Assembly: GCA_038380795.1 (NCBI GenBank)
Contig: CM076268.1
Span: 21,741,001 to 21,805,000, forward strand
DNA length: 64,000 bases
Direction of reading: 5' to 3'
From: Pyrocephalus nanus
Taxonomy: Eukaryota; Chordata; Aves; Passeriformes; Tyrannidae
Shown: piece by piece, positions 25,521-40,324 of the stretch
Position numbering within the stretch: the stretch's first letter is position 1
How the letters are laid out: every line of letters begins with the position of its first letter
Made by a program: the position numbers and the translations under genes
The notes under the pieces: model-generated
Seen by the model: the letters and a program-made list of their open reading frames with translations, nothing else
Databases searched by the model: none
What the model was told of the DNA's origin: nothing

Positions 25521-27835
25521 ATTCCCACTGAAAAGTTTGCTTGCAGGATGATACACAAAACTGTTGCCCCCAAGTCAGCTACTCAGTGGAGAAAGAACAG
25601 TGAAGAGGGAGTTTGATACACCACAGAATGCACAGGAATGGGATGGGGAAAAAAAGGCAATGGTTCTAAACTGTGGAGCCAGAACAATGCACGACAGGGC
25701 TGTGTGTGAAGAGAGCGTGCATAGTTCTTTTTGCTGGGGTCAGGTTCTGTGCTCCCATTACAGGCAAAACCACAGAGCAGGCAGAGTAGCCTGTAGTGTG
25801 AACAAAATATTGAGACTTAAACCATTTTAGTAGTGTGATAGAAGAGATCATGTGAAGTTAACTATCTGATTTAATCAGAACATCCAGAAGCCCCTTCTTA
25901 GCACTGTGAGTGTATGTGTCCAGTATGGATGTGCAGTTTTACATTTGCAGGGAGATAAGTTTGTTTAGCTTTCCTACTGCTCATGAATAGTATTGAAGAA
26001 TTGCCAGGAAGTATCTTCTGATCTACATACTTATATAGCTCAATAATCATTGTATCATGTAATCATCTCTCAGACATGTAAATTGATTTGTACTTGAAGC
26101 TTTGTGCTAGATAAGATTGTAATGTTATGGATCTGTGGCCAAAGCAAACAGGGAATGTGGCTGACTCCAAATTGCTTGGGAAACTTGCTGCAAATTGAGA
26201 AGCTGTGTGCCTGAACGATGGAGCCATCTGCTCCTTCTGAAGGGGGTCTCCTGCCCTGGTGCTGCTGTGACTGTGTACGATCAGATGACCTTGCTTTACA
26301 AGAAGTGGAAACAGCGACTGACACACTGCAGCTTCTGTCCCCAGACCAGTGATCACAGATGGAGTGCAGCTGCTGCAAGGGATTCAGTGGTACCTTCTGG
26401 TCACACGAGTCAGCTGGTGCAGTTGCAGCTGCAGATGCCCGTGTCTGTGCTGAGCAGCTGAAACACAGGCATTATGCAGGCTGGTGCAGCAGTGTGTGGG
26501 ACAGAGGGAGAGAAACTCCCTGTGCCAGTTAAACATCTTACCCACCCTGCACCCAGTAGGTGTGTCCTGGCCTGGCCTTGTCTCTTTAACTGATGTAGCT
26601 GGCTTTGATTGTGAGGGAAGTAAGAGAGCTCCCAACAGTGATAATGTAAAGGTATTAATTAATTTCAATTACTTATTTCTACTATCTGCTTTAAAAAGCC
26701 CGAATACACACATATTCTCCTATCTTGCCTGTCCTAGATTTAGGTCAGCAGGATATGTGCAGATCTAGAATTGGACTATCAAAGATAGGAAGACAGAATC
26801 ACAGTCTTCCACTGTGTGGAAAAAAGTATTTTGGGAAATGCAATATTAGTGCAAAAATATGTTGACTGCTTTGAGTTGGAAATGAATATTGAAACAAGAT
26901 ATGCAACTATAGTAGTTAACACTGCACTTTTAAGTTTTAATGACAAGTTATCTTACAGATTTGCTGAAAATTGAGATGGGCTACTGCAAAGTGCTGCTGA
27001 ACTAACTTAAAGAACTCCGCTAAAGTAGGCGATCTCAAGCTATCATTTCTAGCATTCAGCAGCAGTGATACATGTCTATGCACCAATGAGTAAGCCTACC
27101 ATTCCCATCTGTTGACACCATCCTGCACAGATTTCTTGAATTGTAAGAAAAAAGAAAAAAGTTCTAGTTAGAAATCCAGCAGCAGTTATGAGAATGTTTA
27201 GAAACAATGGCTTTGGTAAAACCTCGTGGTGTGTGAATATCCCACTTCACAACAAAGAGAAACTGTGCTGTCATAGTTCCCCAAATACGTGTTAGTGGTT
27301 GATATAATTTACAGGAATCTTTCCTAAGTTTGGAAGGATGTGCCTGTGTCAAGATTTGGACACTGAACTTTGTGACTGCTTATTTACTGTATCTACTCTG
27401 AGAAAAACGCCCTGCAAATGTCTTTAATACCAGTACTTTATTTCTCTATTCCTGCTGTACTGGTTATTTCAGATGGCAATTACTGTACAGCAGCCTTTTC
27501 CCCCTTTATTTTCTTTCTGTTGGCTCTACCACAGAAAACACCAAAGATGCTTACTGTGAGTAAACATCACCATTCTGCTACACAAAAATATGAAACATGT
27601 GATTTTCTGGGGAATTAGGACATCAACTAAGTGAATAGAAGGGAAAAACTTAACTGAATATGATTAAAAATACTACAGGGAGGAACAAGCAGGCCTAAAA
27701 TTCACAGAGTCCAATTGTTTGGATTTATTTTGGGGGGCTGAGGAGGGGTGAGCCAGTGTTTTACAGTTGTCTTTTTGTTTGTTTGGGTTTTTTTTTAATG
27801 TATGTACTAAGAAGACTCTGAATAATTTTCTACTT

Positions 27836-27851
27836 AAAAAAAAAAAAAAAA
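27836..27851 (+). repeat. A16 homopolymer
   Basis: Sixteen consecutive A followed by GAGGCAGCC. I see no retroposed gene body upstream, so it is treated as a simple repeat. Confidence 0.9.
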
Positions 27852-30800
27852 GAGGCAGCCTAATTCAGGTGAGCAGTATGTTCAACCTCCAGTGAATATA
27901 TTAGAAGATTTCAGTACTGGAATAAACTTGGATTACTGATCTTGTAATATTTACGAGTTGCACACCTTATATTTGTTATTTTGTGCAGTTGCAGTATTGT
28001 TTTCACACAATTATTTATATGTGCAGTTTCTCTTTTCAAAAAATCTTTGCTAGTGCTGCATTTTCCACAAGATCCCTATATTCTTGGGATGCTGGCATCT
28101 CAAAAAAATGATTAGAAGTGGAAGTACCATACTTATCTGTTTTACAGTTGCTCAGGCTGGATCACTCCAAGTGATGTGAGTGATGAGCATCTTAAAGGGA
28201 AGATATTGCCACTGGATGGTGCTATTGTTATGTTATTTAACTTATGTTCTGTGTCAGTGTGGACAGCATGAAATCTCCACCCCTGTCCTCACAGAAGATT
28301 TTGTAAAGATCTGCTGCAAGAACATCCTGTGTATACAGGTCACAGTACCAAAGGTCCAATAGCCGTCCATAACCTGTACCTTCACAAAGGCTGGGCAAAG
28401 GTAATTCTGTCTGGTGTGATCTGTATTTGAGCTTGGCAGATAAATGTTTAATACAAGTTTGGATGAGAGCCTGCTGTTTGATAATACAGTTGTTTTTATT
28501 GAATGTGATGTTCTTGAGGAATGGGTTACATTTGAGCCAATCAGCTCTGTGAGATCTGCATATTCATAATACATCTAATTATCCAGAAAGAGATGCTGAG
28601 TTACTGAAATTGTCACTTTGAACGGTTTCCTAACGAGGGGACTGTCTTTTAAAACGGCAGGGGTTACATAGTTAGCTACCTATTACATTACAAAAAAAAA
28701 AGTTTTGACTGTTTTATGCAAATATACTGCATTACCTTGTATAAATGAGAAGGTAAATCAGCTTTTGAAAGCCCTTCATGTTTTTTTGACGGTGAAGAAA
28801 ATGAATTCTTCTTGCAAATTTGCATTTCAAGAAGTAAATAACTACTTGAAAAGGTGTGCCTTCTTTTAAAGATTGCAGTTTGATAAGCTAGAGATTTGAG
28901 TGTTAAAATGGCTTTAGAAATTTTTGAAATTCATCTTGGAATATGCTATGAACAATTGAAAATATACTCAAATTTTCTTATAAGCTGGTTTTAAAATGAA
29001 TTTTTTTTTTGTGCTTGCTCTCTTTTTCTCTTCCATTTTCATTCAATATTTAGGTATGTCTGGAGCAATTAGAGTAAATTTTTTTTAAGAGGCGTGGGAG
29101 AGGAGAGGAAGGGGAAAAAATCCCATGAACTTAAGAAAACTGTTGCTGTTGTCAGTCCTGACTTCAGAAGGCATTATTAGATTTGACAGGACACAATCTT
29201 GTGTATTTGTAGCCCGTCTGTTTTTCCAATTGAGCTGTCCTATGTTTGTCTTCTAGTAGCTCTTAAGTTTAGTAGACAATATCAGAACCGTATTTGACAG
29301 GGCAGAGAAAATGTGTAGGGTAATAAGTTACTGAGGGTCTCAACCAAGTTAATGGCTTGATAAAGAGAGTTGCATTGAGGGGAAGGTGGGTAGAACACGC
29401 TTTATTTGCTCCCAGCAGCACCATGCCTGATGGGCTGGAGCAGCCTGTGAGTACATCCCAGCCAACCGGGCTGCAGGGAACCAACCACACATCAGCAAGT
29501 CCTCCCTTTTCCCCATCCAAATGGCTGGGTTGGAGGAGCTGGGAGAAGAATGAGGGTGAGAGGGTACTGTGAAGAGATTTCAGGAACATGACAGAGAAGT
29601 AAGACTGTTGGTATAGCAAATACAGAATATGGATTGTTAAGAGGCTCCTTTATCAGAAGCAGTTTTGCCTTCAGCAGGTATATCTTTCAGAGGATGCTTC
29701 TTAGGTATGCTCATTACTAATTGAATTTAGAAGCTGTTTGCTTGTTCCATCTGCACCTGGAAGACCTTAGTTAGTTTATGCTACATCTGTCCTAGAGTTC
29801 TAATTTTCATTTTCATATTTAAATTTTCTAATATTAAATTAGCTAGCCTATTTTCCCCCTCATATTTTTAATTTTTTTTTTTTGGTCAGACATCCTGTTC
29901 CAAAGTCTTTGTTTTAACAGGCGTAGATTTCAATCTGCTTCTATTGGTGCAGTTATTTCATATGCTTAATTTTTCTCCTTTCTGTGTCAACCCATTGACT
30001 CTTTTACTGTGTTTATTTTACTTGCTGTTGTAGCTGTTAGCCATATCTAGCACAGACATAGTCGATGGCAACTCAAACTTTTGAGGTAACAGTAAGTATA
30101 GAGTCATACAGAGCAACGCTCTGTGTCTTGGGTTCTCTGAGAGAAGGCAGTTCTCTTCTTGGAGCTCTGATCAAGAGCAGGGTTGGGATAAGGTAGGATG
30201 AAGTTAGACTGTGAGGAGCCGACTTGAAGTGCAAACAAATTATTTCTGGGAGTCTCAGAAGCTAATCAGAGGCTTAGGGATATGGTGTAATACTGGAGAT
30301 GCTTGGGGTCAGGAGAGGAGCCAGAGAAGGTTCAGGGAATCCCTGCTGGAAACTGAAGTGCAGGAGTATGACAGGAGGTTGGCTGGCATAGGTCAGAGCT
30401 TTGTGTGAGGATTTTTACAACAGTGGTAAGTGGTATTGATCTTATCCTTGGAGTGTCTGTTGGGCTGAAGGCCGTGGGTTGTACTTAGTTGAAACAGGCT
30501 ATCTATGTGTAAATGTTTCAGGTGGTAGAAGTTGGAAAGAGATCCATAGTATTAGGCTAAGTATGTCTAGGGCATTATCTGAAGGGATTATGAATTAATG
30601 GATCCATTTCTCTTGCACTGAGGTTGAGAAGATGAAGAGATTTAGTTCTAGTTGAAAATCCCCTTTGTTATATTGAAATTTTTTTAATAGAGTATGTAAT
30701 TCTTCACACTTAGTACAAGCAAGTGGATATAGCTAGATCCTGGTTTTTTGTTCTTCTATTTCCACTTGGCTGAAGTTTCTTAAAATCCCTTGGTACTTGA

Positions 30801-33800
30801 AAAGACCTAAAATGTTTAAAAGTAAGTGAAGACCTTAATTAATGATAACCTTATTGCATCTAAAAGCTGCATAAGCTGGATGACTCCTTTCAGTGTGATA
30901 TATTTTTATTTCTTCATCTCTTGAATAGCTGAAGACAATATGTTTTTCAGAAATTAGAAATGGAAAAATAACCTGTGGATTTTTCTTTATGTCCCTCTTC
31001 CTGGCTTGAACTGAGATCATCTGCCAGATCAAATATCTGCAAGAATCTGCATCCTTGTAACTGAAAGTCCTCTGTGGATGTTTATGGGACAGGGTCATGT
31101 CTCTGTGAGTTACAAATGAAATTTTGTTAGTGTATTTTATTATTTCACTGATTAAGCCTTATTTTACGTCTTTTTGTATGGTCACTATAAAATAATATGT
31201 CACTTAATAGTAGGGGGGGAAGCTGACATTATGTATCTCTAGGTTTTTTTAAATTCTTCATGTTTTACTATAGGCTCAAAAATGAACAGGCCATACAAAG
31301 AAGTTTCAATAATTGGAATGAATTTCTGAATCACTGTAGTTAGGTACATCATTCCAGATAAACCTCAGTTTTTCAGGTTTTTGTCTTCTTGTTTGTTGGG
31401 TCTGAATGTGAAAGAGGGATTATGTTCTAGTATGTGACTGCTGCTATGCCTTCTGGCTTCTGCATGAAATAGGGAAGCAGAATTCTCTCTTGTTCAAATG
31501 AGTATGAAATCCTGGGTACATTCCCACATGGAAGTCTCATGTTCAGTGTGTCATAGGTCTGTCTCACTTAAATTCTTATTACTAGAGATTCATTTTCTGA
31601 GTGTAATGGAGTAACACATCACAAACTCATGTTTTAGTCAGTGTGATTGTGAATATAGATCGGGTGTTCAACAACCAAGATGTAGTAGTAAAATATGTCT
31701 TTTATATTTACAATGTACAGTAGTCATGATAGATTTTTTAAAACATATTGTTTGAGAGCATCCAGCTTCATTTGATATATAAAGATAATTCTTTAAAGAT
31801 ACCATCTGTTCAGGCCTCATGTTTTTGGGTCCAGTACCTTGATAGTGTAGATTCATGGGTCTTCACTGATTACTGAAAGTCCCTTCTCCAACTTTTTTCC
31901 AGTTATCAATTTATTTCAACTTTTCTTTTCCAACTATCATTTCTCTTTTTTCCTTGTTCCAATCTCTTATGTAACAGTTAGAACTCAGGGTTGTGCATGA
32001 GTGCCCTATGTCACCTCTTTGCACACTCTTTGTGCCTTAATATACTATTAAAAAGCTCTGTCTTGCAAGAGTAAGAATCCTTAGTAGGTGCATTTTAGAG
32101 AAAATGAAAAATGGCCTGTTACGCTTCTCCTCTGATTTTTTCTGGTAATATATCCTCGTTTCTTCCTCATCTGTTCTCCATATACCAGTTGTGTTAAATC
32201 TGTAAGCTGGCTTTGATTTCTTATCTTGTTGTTCCACTCTTTCTGAAAGACGGGGTGCTGGAATTGTCCTGTTTCAGTAATGCTATGACTGGTCCTGTCT
32301 GTGGGAGCTCTGCCTTTCCCTGTGGGGAGACACATGCACAAGCAGAAGAGGAGTGTGAAAATCTTGGCATTCTCCCAGGAACAGCTTGCCTCTTCTGCCG
32401 TTAGAACTTCAGCGTTAAAGATGTTGTCCCAGACTTGACAACAGCCTTGATAGGGAGAAAATGCAGAGTGTTAGAGAATGGTTTTAAGTATAAAAGAGAA
32501 GCCAACCAAGATTAAACCAATCTGGGAGTTTAAGGCATGCAAACTGATCATCAAAAGATGAAGCATGCTGAAATTGCTAAACTGCAAGCAGTAACTCAAC
32601 AATAATGAAACAAATTATTCTTACTTGTTAAGTCCTTAATAAACTGAGGCAGGGGAAGGCATGCGGAGATGTTAAATTTTGCATTAAACCCCCAAAGACA
32701 CAACGAGAGGGACAGAGTAGGTAAATTTCTCATATTACATTGTAACTTGTCTCTGAGTACTTGGTGTTACTTAAAATAACTTTGTTGAAGTGGATGAACT
32801 TTGATCCTAATGAAGAACATTTGGTCACATTAAGTGCAGACTTCAACTGGTGTTTATCCTGAAGAAATGTTTGCCAGTATTATATGTATATCTAAAAGTA
32901 ATATATTTAGTGTATTTTAATCGGATATTCCAATATCTGTGTTTCCTGCTTTCCAGATTATGCTGGATGTTTCAGTTTCTCTAAGCAGAAAGAAGAATTC
33001 ATACAGACTTGCTTTTTCTTCCTGGTCTTTCATCATGTAAATATAGGTTTGGAATGAGGCTGTATAAGCTTGGCCTTGAAGGATGCAAAGTACTGTTAGC
33101 CTAATCCCTTCTGGTGCTGATAGAGTGGAAGTCATTTACTCCAAGTATATCATACCTTGGAGGCAGACCCTGTTATAGCCTTATCTCCTCTGTGTACTTT
33201 GCAGTGGAAAGGTGATTATGACTGCTTTTGGGAGAAGAGAGTAACTACTAAGGTTGTCTGAGGTGTAGTGCTACCTCTAGTACAGTAGGTTAGTACAGTC
33301 CTGGAAATCAGACCTGTTGATGTAAATGACTTTTTAAGGGTGGTGGTGGGGATATTATATACAGGAATAGTAGTTGGGAAGGTGGGTGTTATGTATAATC
33401 CTAAAAACACAGCAGGGAATTAGCCTTTGAGAAAAGACCCTCAGCTAACTTGAATGCTGTTTGGGCAGATTGAGCTCATGTTTTCTGTAGATGCATTGAT
33501 TTTAGTGTCTAGCTTGGGTTTCCTCTACTTCTGAATTGAATCTTCCATCTTATTGCTCTTGACTTCCCATTGTAGAGTGGTCTCTGAGCACATGAAGTGA
33601 ATTCTTTCTGAGCAAAAAAACAAGGAAGCGTGCTCCGGGTCTGCCCCAGCAGCTGTGAACTCAGACTACTGGAGTAGGCAAGAGCTAATCTGAAGCTGCC
33701 CTGAAATACATGTATAATGCTTGCCTACTCCTAAAACCAGCTAACTGTCTGGCTCTGTCATGGCTCCATATAAAGGAGCTTTAAATGATTTTTAGTCCTA

Positions 33801-36800
33801 GGACTTCCTGGGGCAATGCACTATCCACTAAGATATCTGCATAGGTATGCTGGCATAGGTAAACCTTTCAAATGTGGGTCTGCTGCTGCTGAGCTCACAA
33901 TTGATAGTGTATTTGAAGCTTTTCTCTTCTTTGAAGAATAAACAAGTGAAGACATGGTGAAGAGTTCACCACTGTTCTTGGGAAAGAATAACAACCAATG
34001 AGGGATTTAAAGATGAGAGAAAAATCAGGACTGGACTTGAATGCATGTACTGGCTGTTAGTAATGCTTGTTAGTTTAGGAATGTTTTCATACACTTAGGA
34101 TTTTACAAAAGTTTGCTCTTCATAAACTGGATCTGGTGTAGTAATAGCTGACTACTCCCCTTTTTGTAGTTCAAGAGAAGTTCTACTTTTAGCCTTAGCA
34201 CAAACTGTCTTAATAGAGATGTTAATATCACTGCAAGATTTTTTTGGTGTCAGTTGTATTTTTAATTTCATTTGCAATACTTAGATGTCAGAGTAATTGC
34301 TGCTTGCAGAATCAATTAAGTAAAACAAAGTTCATAGATATTAAATAGAAGTAGAACATGGAAAAAAATGTTGAGAGTAGCAAAAGAAAGAAATGGAATA
34401 GTTGTGTGTTTGTACCACCCAAGTTATGAGTGAAATAAGCAGCCTTGTTTGGGAATTGCCACTCTCTGCTCTTGATGTACATGAGAGAAAGTGATGTGAG
34501 TTTTAACAAAAGGGAGGAGGAAGTTGTTAGATGATGCATCTATTGTCCTCTTGGAGGTTTACATTTTATTTTCATTTCCTTGTTATTTACTTTGAAGCCC
34601 GGTAATTTATGCTCAGCTTTCTTGTACTGATAGGCTACTAACCTGTTTTTTAGGGTTGGTTTTTTTTTTTGACTTCTGTTTTGAAGTTAGACTGGAGCAT
34701 CTGGACTGAAGCCTGATTCTCTAGTGTGTAGGATTGGAAATATTTTGAATGACTATTCCTCAGCCTGGAAAGGTTTTGGTTTTTTTGAACATCTACCATA
34801 CCTTGAGTTATCAGTGAGCTGGAAGTTCTGGTAAGTATTGTTACTTTATCACTGCTGAGGGAGAGAAAGAGTTCTATTCTTAAACTTCTGGAAAAAGTGC
34901 CAACATGTATCAAATTGTCAGTAGACCAAGCATGAAAAAACTGACCTACTTCTGTGGATGAGAGAGGCTTGATAGTACGGATAGTACGTTTGAATTACTG
35001 TGGGGAAGAGCAGCACTTTGACCTGCATGTGGGTTGAGTTTCAAAAGGTTTTGGAGGTAGAGGCATGTGTTGTCTTGTTGGTCTGTTTGGGTTTTTTTTC
35101 TTAATCTCTATAGCTGAGCGTTCTTAACTTGTTTAAATTCCTATGATAGTCACGGTGTGGTCGTTGTAAAATTCATTTGTTAGCCTTTCAGAGGAAGGAC
35201 GTGCATGCTTATTGTAAATTACATGCATCAGATTGATTTGAAATTGGACCATTAGTTACATTGATTTAAAGTGCCAGAAAATTGATCTAAATTTCATAAT
35301 TTAAGAATGGAGCTAGTTTCTTTTACTTAAGGGAGGATGATTTATTTAGAGACCAACTGGAGCATGAGTACTTGTATAATAAAGTAGATAATGGAGAGGC
35401 AGCAGTACTGGGAAAGAAGTAAAAGGGCTCTCACAGTTTGTTCAGAAAATAATTTCATTGTAACCTATTAAAAATCAAACATACCTGAATATTTCTGGAT
35501 TCCTTGTTAAAAGAAGTCTCCACATACTGTCACATTTTTAACAATTTCATTTCTCTCCTTTCCCTTTTTAGTATGCTTTGAAAATTCAGTTGTCAAGCAT
35601 TGTATCTGTTTAATAAAACCATTTAAATAAAAGGCTTTTCCAATTGTAACGAATGAGACGCTATACTGGCATAATACATTCAGAGGATGCTAATTAGGAA
35701 AATTCAGAAGTTAAGTGTACTGGAAAGTTTGTAAAGGTGTCAGATACTGAAATTACCCTGAGGAGCAACAGTTGGGGGAGGTGTGTGAAACTAAAATTTG
35801 AACTCTGTTTTTGTTTCTAAACTTCTGCACCTTGTGGTGCTACTCGGAGTAAACTGTTAATCCTGTAAGTAGCTTTGTGGAGCCAGCAAATACAATTTGG
35901 CCATGTTGAAATGTGGGCTGTTTGTTTTTTTGAATCAAGCAAAGTGAAATTGCACAAACTTGGAGTATAAAACAGTCTTAAAGCAATATAAACAGCAGAT
36001 TACCCAGCATAGATGACATTGACAAATACTGCTATGTTATAGAAAATTTTTAACCACTTGAGGCAGTTAATTCTGTGTCCTCACATTATGAATTAATAGC
36101 AAGAAGCATATTCATTCATTCCTGTAAATTGTGACTTCTGATCCACAGGGTCCTCTTAAACTTTAAAGTGTGGGAGTTGTGTTTGTTTGTTTTTTAATAC
36201 AACTGAATTTGAATGTCTTGTGACAGAGCTTTTTCTATTTGTCTTAGATTTTGGTGTTTCATTTTGCCAAAGTCATGGTTTTTACATGGGCTTATTCATT
36301 ATTATCTTAAACAGAAAACTGATTTTGTGTTTGTTTAGTGTGAATGGATTTGCTGAAGTTTTCGTAAGGATGCGAAAAGTAAATCAGAACATTATGATCA
36401 ATTGTGATTATTCCTGTTGAGTTTCATTATAGTCTTAATACCTTGTATATACCGAGAGCAACAGTGGTGCTGAGCTATGTGAATAAATAATGTGTGATTA
36501 GATTAACTGTTAGCCTATAAAAATGTTTAGGAGGGACTAGTAGAGAATTTGAAAGCAGAGTGGGGGAAAAAAGGGCATTTTGACCTTATTGTGTTCAGGT
36601 TATTAAAGCTACATACATTGATTCAGAGAATCCAGTAATATGTGTGGTTTGTCACACAAGTTATGGCAGTTCTAAACCTGAAACAGTTTTTGAAATAGAT
36701 TATGATGCATTAATTTTAACTTTTCCAAGCTAAGTTCAGCAGATGTAATGAAAGAAATTTATAAAAGCAAGTGAAAATGTAAGGTAGATATAGAGATACT

Positions 36801-36841
36801 AAATTTATTTCTGATAATAGAAAAATATTGTAATTATCAAC

Positions 36842-36887
36842 TATAGTAAGCAAGTAAGTCAGTTTATAGTAAGCTAGCAAGTCAGTT
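36842..36887. repeat. 23-bp head-to-tail duplication
   Basis: Two adjacent 23-base units starting TATAGTAAGC and ending AAGTCAGTT. They differ by two substitutions (A to T at unit position 11 and T to C at position 14). Confidence 0.9.
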
Positions 36888-37001
36888 ACATTAATCTGTT
36901 TGCTTAAATTTGATGTTTTGATTCTTTGAGAAAGATGGCAAGTATTTAAATGAAATAGTGGTAAGATGTTCTAATTTTGGTAGTGAATAAAGCTTTTTGA
37001 T

Positions 37002-37040
37002 TGAAGAGAACCAATGATTGAATGAAGAGAACCAATGATT
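37002..37040. repeat. 21-bp period duplication with flanking AAAGCTTTTTGA repeats
   Basis: TGAAGAGAACCAATGATT occurs at 37002-37019 and again, identically, at 37023-37040. The pair is bracketed by two copies of TAAAGCTTTTTGA (36988-37000 and 37061-37073), suggesting two nested duplication events. Confidence 0.9.
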
Positions 37041-38049
37041 AAAGCTTTGATTAAAATTATTAAAGCTTTTTGACGCTTCTTTTTTGTTAACTTACAATAA
37101 AAAAGTGTTATGGTTTTGCCCCTTAAAATAATTTTTTATGTTTATCTGCAAAGTTGCACAGTGGCTGTTTCGCTGTTTGGTATTCATTTAAATTCATTAA
37201 AAAATAAAGTGTTTCTACTTGTTGGTAGATCTGTTAGCAGCCAAGAAGGTAAAAATTACTTAAAGATTTTGTTTATGTAGGAAATGCATCTTTTAAAAAA
37301 TTGCATTCTAAGTTGCACTGTAAGTAGAACCATTAGTAATGAGCATCATAGAGGGACCTGACAATGTATGAATTATTCACTGGTAGATTATTATATCTTT
37401 GTTGTTAGCATGCAAGATAATGAACATAATTACTATGGCAGTGTACTCAGGGGAATGTGCAGTTCTTCCCTCTGTCTAGACTGGAGTTCCCATCCAAAGG
37501 AGTATTAAGCAAATATGGATGAGGACTGGTAGCTGAGTTGCTGCTGCTTATTTCCCTCTGCTGCTTAGTAAGTGCATATGCTTTGTACACTTTAACATTA
37601 GAGGTGTTTGGGTTTTTTGGGATGGGTTTTTTTTGTTTGCTTTTGATTTTTGAGAGTAATAATCATCCTCCTGTTCTCAGTCTGGCATTTTTGTGTATTG
37701 ACTAAAAGGATCTGGTGTTTAATTGTAGCAGCTTTGTAGATGTACCCCCTTCTATTAGAATGGTCTGTTATAGTAAATTAGTATGAACAGTTTAATTGCT
37801 TAGGAAATCCAGGGTAAAAGGTTAATCAGCAATTTAACTTGCTTTAAAAGACTTAGCTTGTTATGATTTACATGTCTTAAAGAACTTTGCCAGGAGTTAG
37901 TTTCTGTGCCTCTCTAATCTGTGAGGCTGTCCACCTGATCTTAAGTTAAGCTTTCTTGGTGAACCAGTTTTCTGTTTTCTATTATGATAACATAAATTAT
38001 CTGTAATAAGCCATCCTAATTAATGTTGGTAAATCTACAGCTCTGCTCC

Positions 38050-38079
38050 AATTACACACTAATCAATTATACACTAATT
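38050..38079. repeat. 15-bp head-to-tail duplication in TAAT-rich sequence
   Basis: AATTACACACTAATC is followed directly by AATTATACACTAATT, with two mismatches. Confidence 0.85.
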
Positions 38080-40324
38080 TAATTCTACTTAGCTTGATAC
38101 AGTGCATCATTAATCAGGTTCAGATTTAATACAACAGATTTACTGTATTAACCAAAAAATTGGTGCATTCAAGTGGGGGGAAATAAAGGAACTCACTAGG
38201 CCAAACAGTGTACATAAATACGTTCTTATCAATAATGTGTTACAAAAGATTTCCTTTATAACTGAAACTAGTTCTTTCTTAGTGAACAGATTATTCTTAC
38301 GAGCTGAAACCACTGATAATGTAATACATTTAAGCAGATCATGGTGGTTGTTCTGAATGCTATACAGAATTATCTAATATAGGCAATTGCCTCGGTTCTA
38401 ATATAATTTAAATTATTAGTTATAAATTAAATGTATAAATTCTGCTCAGACTTTTAAAGGCTTTACCCACCCATAGTTCTTCATAGGAATTTAACATATC
38501 TGCTGCCCTTACCAGTGAGAGAGTTACTTGTGGAAAAAGGCTGTCTGCATGTTCTCTTTTCCCTCTCCTTTTGCAAAGCCTAGGAATGACTGAAATCTGC
38601 CACCTGGAGAATCTCTAAAAGTTTTAGTTGCAGGATGCAGTTACTTTGAAAAATACAGATGCCACACAGAGCTAATATGGTTTGCAAAAGAGCTTCTAAA
38701 TAAAGACATTAAACAGACAAATGGAAAAAATACAAGAGAGAACCCAGCTAACAAAAGAAAACAAGGTCTGCAGATGAGGTCACTTAAAAACCCCCATTCC
38801 TCTCAGAAATAGTTTAGTATGACTAAGAAAAGGTTGAAGAGGAATAAGGGACTTGAGCACTTATTTCATAAAATAAAATACTACGTAGAAACTAAACTGA
38901 GTAACAAATGAAGTTAAATTTTCTTACTCAGAGGAAAGTATGATAAGTTCTTGAAAACAGGAACAAGGGAACACATGGATAATGATTGCTGTCCTTGGGC
39001 TTGCTGTTACGGATAACATGTGTCTTTGCAAAGAAAGGGATATGAAAAAGTACTTTTTCTAATTCTGCCTGTTTAGCTACAAAAATATTATGATCAGGAT
39101 TTATTTTCTTCTGCTGTATAAGCTCTTGGTCTGTCCAAATTCAAGGTTTCTGCTGATAAAATAATATGTTAAATTCTTAGAACCAGATGGTTTGCAATGA
39201 GGGCTTGGGAAAATAGTTATTTGTCTTCCAGAATCTTAATTTGAGATTTGTATGTGATACCTTGATTGTCATTGCCATTGCAGTTGCAATCCTGTCCTAA
39301 AACCACAAGGCATGTTGAAATAATCATGTGTTCAGATGATCAGCAGCTTCAGTTCATTTTTCCAGGAGATTTGCAGGTCAGCCATTTAGAGCTCTTCAAT
39401 TTGCAAAGGCTTGATTTAGCTCAATGATCTTTGCCAGCCAAGCTTGATTTCTCTTTTGTAGGATCTAAAACTGAACGAAGGAGGCAAAAAAAGGTCTTTG
39501 AAACTTCTCTGGATATTGAATACTTCACATCTTCAGGACATGTCTTTGTCCAGTGATATATTGTATTTACATTTTGGGGAAATACTTGTCCTTTCTACAA
39601 GTTAAACTAACAAATGTGTAGTTAAATATCAGTTCCAATAACAATGTGATGACTGTATATTAAACAGAAGAGTTTACCTTTGGGAGTATTTTTAGTGTGA
39701 ATGTGCCTAATCATTGTCTCTGAAAGTGATTTCAAATAATCTGCCTTGTTTTATGTTACCACTGGCAATCAACATTTGTACAGGCAGTTATTGCCATCTC
39801 TGCTAAGATGGCAGTAACTGTCAACTGCGTGATTGTTTTAAATTCTTAAGTCTTGATAACAAGTGGACATCTCCATGCCAATGGTTTTTTGACCATATGA
39901 TTGTACACTGTTTTTTATGGAAAATTGTTCAGAGCACAACACGAAATTGATGGTAATTCTGTAATGAAAAGATTTCCTTGTGCATAGAACATCATACACT
40001 GTGGAACATGGGATGTATGAACATGAATGATAAGAGGGAGAGTGAAAGTGAGGACGGGGTTTCTTTACAGCAGAATTGAAGAATTTCCTGAAAGATGGAT
40101 TCCTGGCCTTTTGAGTAACTTTTCTAATTTTCACACGTGATTTTTTTTTTTCTGAGGATCTGACTTGTGATCTTAATGTGCTGTAAAGAGATGAGTGAAA
40201 GTTATACTTCAAATACTAAAAGTACTAAATAAACGTGAGTGCAGAGAAAAACAGGTCCTAAGCCTAACATGCTGAGTACTCAAAATTAATGTTTTGTTTG
40301 TTTTTTTTTCTTGTGCTCCCACAG

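Noticed and set aside
35828..35842. CACCTTGTGGTGC as a CTCF site
   Set aside because: It departs from the CTCF core at several key positions.
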